A stretch of 64,000 bases of DNA from NCBI RefSeq assembly GCF_018141445.1, contig NZ_CP058649.1, positions 4,049,001-4,113,000 on the forward strand. Direction: 5' to 3'. Position numbers and translations under genes: made by a program. Every line of letters begins with the position of its first letter. Within the stretch, counting starts at the first letter, position 1. Under the pieces are notes generated by a model. That model was not told the DNA's origin. It was given only the letters and a program-made list of their open reading frames with translations, and searched no databases. Of the stretch, positions 18,001-26,138 are shown piece by piece. Source of the stretch: Vallitalea pronyensis. Its GTDB lineage: Bacteria; Bacillota; Clostridia; Lachnospirales; Vallitaleaceae.

Positions 18001-18510
18001 ACCAAGTGCCCAAACATCAAATGCCATTTCGTTCATGGCTTGAACCATTGGATGTACAGGTAAATCATTAAATAATTCTGCGCTGTTATCTTGAATCGTA
18101 TCACCTACATCCATGACTAAAGCATCAGGGTCTTTATCTCTTTCACGTTTAAGAATAGTTTGTATTTTAGCCAAACCAGCATCTTTATCGACTGAATCTA
18201 TCGCATACTCATAGGCGTAAATACGACCATGTAAATCAGCTGTACCTAAAATTGTAATCTGGTCATCGCTTGTACTGCTTGTACTATTTTTTTCAGGAAT
18301 TTCAAGCTTCTGTCCTTCATAAATTAAATGTGGATTTTTGAGCTGATTATACTCCGCAAGTTTTTTGTAATCAATATCATACTTCTTCGCAATCTTCCAT
18401 AATACGTCGCCTTCCTGAACGACATAACTCTTTGCAAAAGCATTGAATGGCAGTGAGGATAAAACCAACACAATCATCAAAACTAATGCAATTTTTTTGT
18501 TTTTTACCAT
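15091..18510 (-). CDS. Secreted LysM protein with two tandem 5'-nucleotidase/metallophosphoesterase modules
   Basis: About 1139 residues from the ATG at 18510, chosen because GGGAGG lies 8 nt before it; the open frame reaches an ATG at 18564 without a ribosome site. A signal peptide ends near FNAFA. A LysM domain (about 29-73, YVVQEGDVLWKIAKKYD) binds peptidoglycan. Module 1 (about 85-520) has TADLHGR, DVGDTIQDN, GNHEFNFE and FGGHAHMKY. Module 2 (about 625-1130) has HTNDMHGF, DAGDALQGHN, GNHEFDYG, VDGHSHSTYD and the C-terminal NGGGIRSSI nucleotide-binding domain. The likely role is hydrolysis of extracellular nucleotides or 2',3'-cyclic nucleotides to nucleoside and phosphate. Module 1 has a weaker C-terminal domain (AAFKSDMNL where module 2 has NGGGIRSSI), so the two may differ in substrate. 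Confidence 0.93.
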   Translation of the reverse strand: MVKNKKIALVLMIVLVLSSLPFNAFAKSYVVQEGDVLWKIAKKYDIDYKKLAEYNQLKNPHLIYEGQKLEIPEKNSTSSTSDDQITILGTADLHGRIYAYEYAIDSVDKDAGLAKIQTILKRERDKDPDALVMDVGDTIQDNSAELFNDLPVHPMVQAMNEMAFDVWALGNHEFNFEKSLIDRNIAAFNGTVLSANIYKEGTDERYVDGWKVFDVNGVRVAVIGMIPPNVPVWEASAPSHFQGLAFTDVAEETAKAIKELEGQYDVLVGAYHLGPDGQYGYDGIEAIAEKFPQFDVIFGGHAHMKYQNEVNGVKLIEPGKYGWALAKATIDIQKTADGYEVTGVNTENLETYEEKEDQGIMDTFAFVHNQSVDDANTVVGTIEEDFVKNVDYITNEASVTTMPTTQVEDTALIDLINEVQMFYTDSAISSAAAFKSDMNLVKGEFKKKDVANIYKYPNTLVGVNITGANLKAYMEWSASYYNTYTPGDVTISFDPEIRGYNYDMFAGVTYDIDISKPAGSRITNLKLVGEDIVDDATYKLAINNYRFGTLTSNGWVTDEDKYYDSYDLMQDAGRIRDLIIKYIKEEKNGVALPVVDNNWKLIGADLSHPLKEDIYNMIKEGTITIPTSEDGRTRNVKAVNVYDLMEEGKFEGYTPLTILHTNDMHGFFIEGKYDGMGAAKLATFVRQMREANPNTLYIDAGDALQGHNLVTLSKGEEGIKVLNALGIDAMAAGNHEFDYGSDQMVKLAEMLDFPMLAANVVKEDNALILDDSMILNVGNLKVGIFGLATPETTYKSHPDNTAGLTFLDIYETSDKMVKKLQDQGADIIIAAAHIGEEGEYTTDKLAEKVTGIDVIVDGHSHSTYDFGRMVNETLIVTAGEKTRNVGVVELLIKDGKVVKKQARMFKKEQAAALEDDKEMTEIIAGIKKANDTITEEVVAESPIELVGEKELVRTGNTNLGNLLAEALLDISKADVALTNGGGIRSSINAGPVTKGEVLTVLPYGNTVRVIELTGADIITAIEHGIDSYPEAKGAFPHIAGMTVEFDASKDAGNRVTTLMIGGKPVDKTKTYTLVTNDFLVAGGDGYLMFKGKKVVAEFGAMDEVLIDFMNKHGFDKALEDDRIKDISEAVSVLELQVAA

Positions 18511-18685
18511 CAATTTGACCTCCCTTAAATATTTGAAGGGTATTATGTACTGTTTACAATCCATAAGATGAATTGCTTTTATTTTATACCCTTGTATTTA
18601 GAATATCACAAAGTGAAGGTTTTGACATTATTTTTTGGAAAATTTTATGTAAAAATAAAGTAATATTTTACAATGGTATTTTTAT

Positions 18686-19831
18686 TTAATTAGAATCCTT
18701 TGAATAACGATACTTATATAAAAAGCAAGCCATCAATGCTGTAAAGGGTACCGTTAGCACAATACCGATACTGCCGGCTAGACCTTGAATAATCTCAACG
18801 GAAAGAAAAGGTAAATTAGCCAATTGCCTATAATCCATGTTATAGCCCCACATAAGGAGCATCAAGCTAAAAGAACCTCCCATAAAGGCTAAAATTAATG
18901 TATTGGCCATGGTACCCATGATATCTTTACCAATGTTCATGCCTTTTCTATATAATGTTTTGAAAGTGATGGCTTTATCCAAGGAACTTATCTCATACAT
19001 AGAGGATGAAATGGACATGGCAACATCCATAACAGCACCTAATGAGCCAATGAGAATGGATGCAAACATCAGCCCTTTAATTTTAATACCGTAATCCAGT
19101 GCCACGTAGACTAACTGTGTACCTTTGTCCAAGTGAACACCTGTAATATGGGTTAATCGACTAAACACATAGGATACGATTCCAGCTACGATAATACCAC
19201 AAAATGTCCCTAAGATGGCTACTAATGTTTTTCTCCCGAACCCTCCTATGAGTAAAAAGGATACTGCTAAGGATACAACGGCACAGATAATAGAAAATAA
19301 AATAATGTTGTAACCCCTAAAAATCAGTGGCAGCAGGACAAAGATAAACAAGGTAGCTGTAAACAATAATGCTACAATGGAATCAAGCCCTTTTTTGCCT
19401 CCAAAGTAAAGTAAACATAAAATAAAAAGCCCACCAAGAATATACAAATAATTGGTGCGTTTATAATTATATACCCAGACTCTAGGACCATCATCGGCTT
19501 CACGTATACCTACAATTACATCTAGTCCCTCTTGCAACAATACATTGTGCGCTTGATCAAGCACATTGGTGGTTTTATAAATTTCACCGGCGTATTGACC
19601 TGTTTTTACCTTTAAAATGGCTTCTTGACGACCATTGACCAAACCTTGGATAACCTTATCACTGCTTAATTCTTCTTTTAAAATCTGTACAACAACTGCT
19701 TCTTCAAAATCCTGCTGGTAGTAATCCGGTAATACCATGTTCTTTTTAAACATAGGGGATAACCATATAACCAGAACGATAACAACGATGGTACTGATTA
19801 ACAATAAGCGATGCAATGTTATTGATTTCAT
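18686..19831 (-). CDS. YibE/F-like multi-pass membrane protein
   Basis: About 381 residues. The open frame starts at 19843, but that ATG overlaps GGAGAG, which lies close before the in-frame ATG at 19831; I prefer the latter. One N-terminal helix is followed by an extracytoplasmic domain (about 35-125) and seven or more further helices with conserved-looking segments such as GSLGAVMDVAMSISSSMYEI and FMGGSFSLMLLMWG. This matches the YibE/F family of unknown function. It lies downstream of the TIGR03943 gene but after a strong terminator, so it is probably a separate unit. Confidence 0.85.
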   Translation of the reverse strand: MKSITLHRLLLISTIVVIVLVIWLSPMFKKNMVLPDYYQQDFEEAVVVQILKEELSSDKVIQGLVNGRQEAILKVKTGQYAGEIYKTTNVLDQAHNVLLQEGLDVIVGIREADDGPRVWVYNYKRTNYLYILGGLFILCLLYFGGKKGLDSIVALLFTATLFIFVLLPLIFRGYNIILFSIICAVVSLAVSFLLIGGFGRKTLVAILGTFCGIIVAGIVSYVFSRLTHITGVHLDKGTQLVYVALDYGIKIKGLMFASILIGSLGAVMDVAMSISSSMYEISSLDKAITFKTLYRKGMNIGKDIMGTMANTLILAFMGGSFSLMLLMWGYNMDYRQLANLPFLSVEIIQGLAGSIGIVLTVPFTALMACFLYKYRYSKDSN

Positions 19832-19917
19832 ATCTCTCTCCATGATTTTCTTTTTGTATTTTTATGTGATATGCTTTATGCCATGCTTATAATAATTATA
19901 TCAGAAATAAAATGAAA

Positions 19918-19958
19918 AAGGGACTTATTGTCGTAAATTTTACAACAAGTAAGTCCTT
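19918..19958 (-). terminator. Intrinsic terminator ending the fur-to-TIGR03943 operon
   Basis: On the minus strand AAGGACTTA... pairs with ...TAAGTCCCTT around a TGTAAA/TTTAC inner stem (19918-19958), followed by TTTTT. It lies about 90 bp after the stop of the TIGR03943 gene. Confidence 0.82.
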
Positions 19959-20045
19959 CTATTATACACAATATTTCATACCTTTATATGATTCAATACT
20001 CCCCGTGCATATGCAATAAATCATACGTTCTACTTCATGACAGAT

Positions 20046-20996
20046 CTAATAATAAACATAGGAAGTTGAATAAGGTTCAATGGCCTTAATGGTAGCATCC
20101 TTAATCATAAATATTTCATATTTTTCGTCGTCATAAGGTGTTTCCATTTGTTCAATGGTTACAGTACCTTCAACCCGAATCCATGTATCTTTTTCAAAGT
20201 TAGGTGCTTCGTCTGAATCCACAAATAAACCAACAACGGAGGCATCAGCTGCACAGCACGATATCAAAAGTCGACCAACAACTAAGTTATTCTCCTGATA
20301 AAAATCTTCTCGATAGACGAATCCATCTATGGCGATGGACTTACCAATGTAATCATCTGTTCGCTCATTGAGTGCAATAAGCGTTTCCATAAACGGATCA
20401 TTTTCTTCGGATGGCTCCATGACTTCTTCCGAATTTACATCTGTTGTTTCTGCAGATTCTTCAACGGGGTCCATGTCCAGTTGATCTTTAGTCTCACTGG
20501 CTGAATCATCTGGATTATTCATTATCTCCTCACCAGCCTCATTAGTGCCCTCATTCATGTCTTCATCTACATCCGTATTGACATCATCATTTATATCTCC
20601 ATCTATGTCATCACCTGTATCACTTAATGTATCTTCATTGACATCTTCTGCAAGAGTTGTTGCATACTTTTCAGTTGGCACCGTGAGATCCACGCCTTTA
20701 TTCTCCAACACATCAGCAGTTATTTTAGATGGATTAAGAGCAATTAAAGTAAATAACAGCAAAAAAGGAATATGACCGATTGATACTTGAAAGGATATAC
20801 GCTGGTTATGCTGATATGCATGATACACGTGATACCAGCCATACAACGCTAATACAAAAAATCCTATCATGGCTATAAAAATATAGATCATCATTCTTGG
20901 ATGAAGATAATACGCCATTTTACCTGTATAGAGCATCCATCCTATAATACCTGTGAGTAAGGTATAGATTAAACTGTTTGTAAGTTTTTTCCCCAT
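20046..20996 (-). CDS. TIGR03943/DUF1980-family membrane protein with acidic linker
   Basis: About 316 residues from the ATG at 20996 (AGGAGG 7 nt upstream; a GTG one codon earlier is less well placed). Three hydrophobic helices (about 8-25, 33-53, 74-90) are followed by a strongly acidic low-complexity linker (about 120-210, many Asp/Glu/Asn) and a C-terminal globular domain with ISCCAADASVVGLFVDSDE and WIRVEGTVTIEQ. This is the B. subtilis YcgQ-like partner of DUF318 permeases, and it follows that permease by 12 bp. The Cys-Cys motif and the acidic linker suggest metal contact, but that is inference. Confidence 0.86.
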   Translation of the reverse strand: MGKKLTNSLIYTLLTGIIGWMLYTGKMAYYLHPRMMIYIFIAMIGFFVLALYGWYHVYHAYQHNQRISFQVSIGHIPFLLLFTLIALNPSKITADVLENKGVDLTVPTEKYATTLAEDVNEDTLSDTGDDIDGDINDDVNTDVDEDMNEGTNEAGEEIMNNPDDSASETKDQLDMDPVEESAETTDVNSEEVMEPSEENDPFMETLIALNERTDDYIGKSIAIDGFVYREDFYQENNLVVGRLLISCCAADASVVGLFVDSDEAPNFEKDTWIRVEGTVTIEQMETPYDDEKYEIFMIKDATIKAIEPYSTSYVYY

Positions 20997-21008
20997 CACT
21001 GCACCTCC

Positions 21009-21908
21009 TTACATGAATAAGAGTGATAGCATACCAAGTATAAAGCATATCACTGTAATGGTGGCAATTAATTTTATGACAAATTTTGTTTTAAATGAAC
21101 TTAGGAGCATCATGGTGTTTTTAATATCTATCATTGGTCCGTAAATTAAAAAGGCTATGATTGCACTATTTGGAAATACCTTTCTAAAGGTTGCTGCAAT
21201 AAATGCATCTGCTTCGGAACAAAGGGACAATACAAAAGCCAATAGCATCATGATACCAATAGAAGCAAAGGTGTTATTAGAAATCTGTGTAATCATATGT
21301 CTTGGAACTACCACTTGCATACAAGATGCTATAAACGCTCCAACGATAAGATATTTGCTAACGTCAATGAATTCTGTACCTAAATGATTTAGCACATGCT
21401 GTAACTTGCTTTTATGGGATGTGTGATGGTGATCATGATGATGGTCGTGCCCACACCCGCAGGAGGTTACTTCCTTATCTTTTAATACGGCTTCCTTGCC
21501 TGACAGCCGTTCAACAATTATGCCGATAGTTACGGCACCAATATAGCCCAGAAGACCTCTTCCTACTACAAAAATCCAATCCCCTGCAAAAGCATAATAT
21601 GTAGATAATAGAACAACTGGATTTACAATGGGTGTTGCCAGCATAAATGTAATAGCAATACTTAATGGAACACCTTTTTTAACAAGACGACGCATAATAG
21701 GCACAATAGCGCATTCACAAACTGGCATAATAAAACCTATAAGTCCTGCAAGTATATAAAATCGTAATTGCTTTTTCCCAATTTTTCCTACAAGCCATTC
21801 GGAGGAAACATAAACCTCAATTAATGAGGAAACAAGTGTTCCAAGAAAAACAAAAGGCATTGCTTCAAAAATAATACTAATAAATATCACACTAAAACTT
21901 TCTAACAT
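21009..21908 (-). CDS. DUF318/YcgR-like permease with His-rich loop
   Basis: About 299 residues from the ATG at 21908, chosen because GGAGG is 6 nt upstream; a GTG at 21923 also opens the frame. Eight or so helices contain the permease signatures MPVCECAIVPIMRRLVKKG and LLAFVLSLCSEADAFIAATF (both with Cys). The central cytoplasmic loop, CGCGHDHHHDHHHTSHKS, is a clear metal-binding stretch. DUF318 permeases include ArsP-like organoarsenical exporters and the YcgR group. With the YcgQ-like gene next to it and a Fur-boxed operon head, metal or metalloid efflux is a fair inference. Confidence 0.88.
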   Translation of the reverse strand: MLESFSVIFISIIFEAMPFVFLGTLVSSLIEVYVSSEWLVGKIGKKQLRFYILAGLIGFIMPVCECAIVPIMRRLVKKGVPLSIAITFMLATPIVNPVVLLSTYYAFAGDWIFVVGRGLLGYIGAVTIGIIVERLSGKEAVLKDKEVTSCGCGHDHHHDHHHTSHKSKLQHVLNHLGTEFIDVSKYLIVGAFIASCMQVVVPRHMITQISNNTFASIGIMMLLAFVLSLCSEADAFIAATFRKVFPNSAIIAFLIYGPMIDIKNTMMLLSSFKTKFVIKLIATITVICFILGMLSLLFM

Positions 21909-21939
21909 GTTCATCCTCCACACATCGTAAGATCACGCT

Positions 21940-23703
21940 TTATGACCTAACACCTTTTACTGCTGCTCTCATCTTCCAACCTTTTGCTTTTTGTTGTTCT
22001 TGCCATAATCTTGAATAGAGCCCATGGGATGCAATTAACCCTTGGTGAACACCTTGCTCAATAATTTTACCATTATCCAGTACGATAATTTGGTCTGCAT
22101 ACGCAATAGATTTAAACTGATGGGCTATGACAATAATGGTTTTTTCACGAACCAAATGTTCCATAGCTGATTGAATATCTGCTTCATTTTCTGGATCAAG
22201 GGAGGCAGTAGCCTCATCCAGCATCACAATAGGTGCATCTTTTAAAATAGCTCTGGCAATGGATATCCTCTGTTTTTCCCCTCCTGATAAGGAGTTGCCT
22301 CCTTCACTAACAAGGGTATCATAACCCTCTGGAAGTTTTCTAATAAACTGATCACAGCTGGCTAGTTTTGCAGCATGCTTAATTTCCTCCATGGTTGCAT
22401 CTTGTTTACCCACACGAATATTGTTCGCTATGGTATCATTAAATAGATAGACATCTTGAAAGACCATGGACAACTTACTCAGCAGTTTATCCGGTTCTAA
22501 TTCTGTTATGGGTATATCACCTATACGTATCTGACCAGATTCCACATCCCAAAATCGAGCGATGAGACTGGTTATGGTTGTTTTTCCAGAACCAGACTTA
22601 CCTACCAAGGCAGTCATGGACTGTTCTGGAATATGACAGCTTACTTGATTCAATACATCATTTTTACCGTATCCAAAACTAACGTTATCAAAGGTAATAT
22701 GATTATCGTTAGGTAAATGTCTATAAACATCATAGTCCGGTTCTTCTGTTTCAAGTATCTCTCCAATCCGCTTGGTTGAAATGGATATATACCTAAGCTC
22801 TACAAGAACGGGACCAAGGGATTTCACCACTTCAAAAAAGAAATAGCCCATAACAGCAAAAGTAAAGACATCTTTGATAGGCATATCCCCTGCAGCACTC
22901 ATTTTAACAGCTAAAAACAACATCAACAAATATCCTGCATCTAAGCAGAATAGAAATATTTGTATAGGAATTGCTGTCCAAACTTCCGTTTGAAAGCTTA
23001 CCTTTTTTAATTGTAACATAACTTCATCCATTCTTTCAAATCGTTTGCCTATCAAATTATACGATTTTAAAAGTTTAATGGTGGTAAAATACTCCCGAAT
23101 ACGGGAAGATGTATCAACAATGGTCTTTACATGCTTTCGTCCCAGATTAGCAATTATTTTACGTGCTATAAATAAAAAGATACCTGCAAATACAGCTGAT
23201 GCTAATATAATGCCACTTAACTTACCATTTGTTAAAGCTAAAAAAACAAGGAGTATAATAGGTGCTATAACCGCGGCTGCCATATCTGGCAGCAAACGTG
23301 CGATGATGGTTTCAGCCTGTTGGACATCGCTAAGAAGACGTGAAGCTACATCCCCTGGATCATGTTGTTTGAAAAAGCTTAGTGAAAATCTTCTAAGTTT
23401 ATCCCCCAATTTCAGCCTTAAATCAGAAGACATGGTATACGCTTTGATATAATTTAATGTCTGGCTCCACATGGAAAGGGCAATATACAGTACAAAGATA
23501 CCCACGTACCACCAACAAAATTGTTTTAATATATTGTAATCTATTGCCTGCCCTGATAGAACTGGAACAGTCAGATTAATAACGATTTGATATAAAATAA
23601 GATTAAAGACGCCAGGTAAAATATTGGTAAAAAAGTTGGCAATGGATACCATCGTTATGCTTTTTCGGTTATCTTGAAAGAAATGCCATTTATTCTTTTT
23701 CAT
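21940..23703 (-). CDS. ABC exporter-type half-transporter (membrane + ATPase), partner B of pair 1
   Basis: About 587 residues. The open frame reaches 23760, but the ATG at 23703 has AGGAGG upstream and overlaps the preceding stop (ATGA), so I use it. Six membrane helices lie in the N-terminal 320 residues. The ATPase has Walker A VGKSGSGKTT, signature SLSGGEKQR, Walker B IVMLDEATASLD and the switch His in IAHQFKSIA. It forms a heterodimer with the gene immediately upstream. Its D-loop is ASLD while the partner has AYAD, an asymmetry also seen in pair 2 at 34-38 kb. Confidence 0.92.
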   Translation of the reverse strand: MKKNKWHFFQDNRKSITMVSIANFFTNILPGVFNLILYQIVINLTVPVLSGQAIDYNILKQFCWWYVGIFVLYIALSMWSQTLNYIKAYTMSSDLRLKLGDKLRRFSLSFFKQHDPGDVASRLLSDVQQAETIIARLLPDMAAAVIAPIILLVFLALTNGKLSGIILASAVFAGIFLFIARKIIANLGRKHVKTIVDTSSRIREYFTTIKLLKSYNLIGKRFERMDEVMLQLKKVSFQTEVWTAIPIQIFLFCLDAGYLLMLFLAVKMSAAGDMPIKDVFTFAVMGYFFFEVVKSLGPVLVELRYISISTKRIGEILETEEPDYDVYRHLPNDNHITFDNVSFGYGKNDVLNQVSCHIPEQSMTALVGKSGSGKTTITSLIARFWDVESGQIRIGDIPITELEPDKLLSKLSMVFQDVYLFNDTIANNIRVGKQDATMEEIKHAAKLASCDQFIRKLPEGYDTLVSEGGNSLSGGEKQRISIARAILKDAPIVMLDEATASLDPENEADIQSAMEHLVREKTIIVIAHQFKSIAYADQIIVLDNGKIIEQGVHQGLIASHGLYSRLWQEQQKAKGWKMRAAVKGVRS

Positions 23704-25472
23704 GCATGAACCTCCTTTTGGGCTAAATGCCATGCTTTTGCTCTGGTATGGGCATGCCACATGCTGTTATATAGCCCATTAAGCTGTAATAGTTCATCAT
23801 GTGTACCCTTTTCATAGATCTTTCCTTGATCAACCACAACAATCTGGTCAGCTCCTACAATGGTTGATAGACGGTGGGCGATAACAATAACTGTTTTACC
23901 CTTCATTAACTTAGAAAAAGCTTCTTGCATCAAGGTTTCGTTTTCTGCATCTGCGTACGCTGTAGCCTCATCCAGTAAAATAATTGGTGTGTCTTTTAGA
24001 ATAACCCTTGCCAAAGCAATTCTCTGCTTTTCACCACCACTGAGGTGCGTCTCGCCACCCTCACCAATAACTGTATTGTAGCCCTTAGGAAGCTGCATGA
24101 TAAAATCATGGCATGCTGCAGCTTTTGCAGCTGATTTAATCTCATCCAAAGAAGCTCGTCGATTCCCCATTGCGATATTCTCTCTTACTGTATCCGTTAA
24201 CATCTGTACATCTTGAAATACAGTTCCTACACATTCCGTAATACCTTGTGTACCCATTTCCTGTAAGGGTATTCCCCCTATGGTTATTAAACCATTGGTT
24301 ACTTCCCACATCCTAGCCATTAGATTTACAATAGTTGTTTTTCCTGCCCCAGAAGGACCTACAAGAGCAGTAAATGACCCTTCTGGCAGCGATAATTGGA
24401 CATCTTTTAATATCTCAGGACCTTGCTTATCATATTTGAAACCTACATGATGCATCTGGACATCAAATGCCTTAGGCTCCACTGGAACACGTGGCTCTTC
24501 AAGAGGTGATACGGCTAACACCTCATTGATTCTTTTAATGCCTGCTGTAATAAATTCCATACGTGTCACTAACATAATTGCTTTTAGTAGCCCTTGAAAG
24601 CATCCTGTCCCTAGAAGTATAAATAAAATAATGGTAGAAGCATCTGTTTTTCCCGTTTGTAAAAGGTAAATGCCCATGGGTAGAATAAATAGTCCTCCAC
24701 CTAAGATAAATGTTGCTACCAAAGCCCTATAGGGTGCAGCTCCTTTTGACCATACAATCACAATCTCTCGGTAAGTACGTATGGACTCTTTTAACTTTTT
24801 AAAAGAATGAACATTGAGGTTAAACATCTTAACCACTGGCATACCATGGACAAATTCCAGCATGGTAGAATGCATTCTCTCAATGGCTTTATGATATTTT
24901 TTTGTCAATTCCTGACGGTTCTGTCCTGTTAAAATACCATGCCACATCATACAAAGAAGTACCAATGTTACAGGTAGTGGTATGGTAGCCATTAATGCCA
25001 TTCGCCAATCTAATGAAAAGAGATAGATGAGTGTAGCCATAGGTAGTGTAAAGCCGGATGCTGCATCAGGAAAATGATGGGCAACAAAGCCTTCTACCGA
25101 TTCCACGTCATCCTGTACAATCTTTAACATCTCACCTGAATTTTTCTTTCCCCAGAAACCCATAGGCAGTCTCCCAATATGCATTGTTAGCCGAACACGA
25201 ATACGGTAAAGTAAATCAAATGCTGCAATGTGGCTAAATACAAAAGAAGATACAATAAGTAAATAACGTACAACAAGTGCTAAAAAGGCAATACCAAGCC
25301 AACTTAAGAGAGGCTCTGGTGATGCATGAGCTCCCTGCTGTAAATAGTAATCTACTATTTTAAAAATCAGCACAAAGGGTACGATAAGCAGTAAAGAGCC
25401 TAATGCAGCCAGTATAACACATATGATAATCGGTGTTTTTTTATCTTTTATTAGATCAAATAGTGCTTTCAT
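23700..25472 (-). CDS. ABC exporter-type half-transporter, partner A of pair 1
   Basis: A 590-residue fused membrane/ATPase protein with AAGGAG before the ATG. It has six helices in the first 310 residues, Walker A VGPSGAGKTT, signature HLSGGEKQR, Walker B IILLDEATAYADAENE and HRLSTI. The unusual A-x-A-D D-loop resembles that of the IrtA/YbtQ siderophore-uptake branch of exporter-fold ABC proteins; this link is from memory of the family and needs a tree. Gene order is methyltransferase, A, B, permease, all tightly spaced, in the operon headed by fur. Confidence 0.92.
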   Translation of the reverse strand: MKALFDLIKDKKTPIIICVILAALGSLLLIVPFVLIFKIVDYYLQQGAHASPEPLLSWLGIAFLALVVRYLLIVSSFVFSHIAAFDLLYRIRVRLTMHIGRLPMGFWGKKNSGEMLKIVQDDVESVEGFVAHHFPDAASGFTLPMATLIYLFSLDWRMALMATIPLPVTLVLLCMMWHGILTGQNRQELTKKYHKAIERMHSTMLEFVHGMPVVKMFNLNVHSFKKLKESIRTYREIVIVWSKGAAPYRALVATFILGGGLFILPMGIYLLQTGKTDASTIILFILLGTGCFQGLLKAIMLVTRMEFITAGIKRINEVLAVSPLEEPRVPVEPKAFDVQMHHVGFKYDKQGPEILKDVQLSLPEGSFTALVGPSGAGKTTIVNLMARMWEVTNGLITIGGIPLQEMGTQGITECVGTVFQDVQMLTDTVRENIAMGNRRASLDEIKSAAKAAACHDFIMQLPKGYNTVIGEGGETHLSGGEKQRIALARVILKDTPIILLDEATAYADAENETLMQEAFSKLMKGKTVIVIAHRLSTIVGADQIVVVDQGKIYEKGTHDELLQLNGLYNSMWHAHTRAKAWHLAQKEVHA

Positions 25473-25495
25473 CGTTAAATCTCCTTATATTTTGC

Positions 25496-26020
25496 TTATT
25501 CAATGCTCAATAAAATCATATAATTATAACCCAGCTCAACATCTTTAATCTTCTTAAAACCATAAGGCGCCATTATTTCCTCCAGCTCATTTGGTGACCA
25601 ACGATTGCTCTTAGGTGGTCCAAAAGGTGTGTCAATTTTTTTGCATTCAATGATGGCTACACGTCCATCCTTCTTTAAAATACGATGTATTTCGTTGAAT
25701 AATACATCTTTGCACTGATGCAAATCAAGTGTATGAAGAACGGTTGATATGAGACAAACATCAACGCAATGATCGTCAATGGGTAAAGGATCTTCAATGC
25801 TTGAAGCTTTCGTCTGAATATTTTTTATCCCTTGATGGTGTACTTCTTTTTCAAGGCTTTCCGTCGTTTCTTTCCATTTATCCAGTGCATAGACAATGCC
25901 TGAATCTCCTACCATCTTTGAAGCCTGAATACTATAATCACCTGCTCCACATCCTAAGTCAAGAAACGTATAACCTTCCCTAATTTTAAGTTCTCTAAAA
26001 ACAACCTCTGGGTCATGCAT
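25496..26020 (-). CDS. Class I SAM-dependent methyltransferase (5' end possibly frameshifted)
   Basis: A 174-residue open frame with motif I FLDLGCGAGDYSIQAS, an acidic post-I region (IVYALDKW), DVCLISTVLHTLDL and the C-terminal VAIIECKKI. The ATG at 26020 has no ribosome site. The same frame stays open upstream to about 26087, encoding a His/Arg-rich stretch that runs into GPSSYFMHDPEVVF, while a well placed AAAGGA (26119-26124) and ATG (26109) lie one frame off. Restoring one A in the AAA at 26086-26088 would give a start MKDRKVCKSEHLHQHNN. It follows the giant activase gene by about 20 bp and precedes ABC partner A by 23 bp. Substrate unknown. Confidence 0.8.
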   Translation of the reverse strand: MHDPEVVFRELKIREGYTFLDLGCGAGDYSIQASKMVGDSGIVYALDKWKETTESLEKEVHHQGIKNIQTKASSIEDPLPIDDHCVDVCLISTVLHTLDLHQCKDVLFNEIHRILKKDGRVAIIECKKIDTPFGPPKSNRWSPNELEEIMAPYGFKKIKDVELGYNYMILLSIE

Positions 26021-26138
26021 AAAATAACTGCTAGGTCCTCTCCTGTGGCGTCTATGTGCGTTATTGTGCTGATGCAGGTGCTCGCTTTACATACCTTTCT
26101 ATCTTTCATATTCATCATTCCTTTCGTCTATACTCTTC

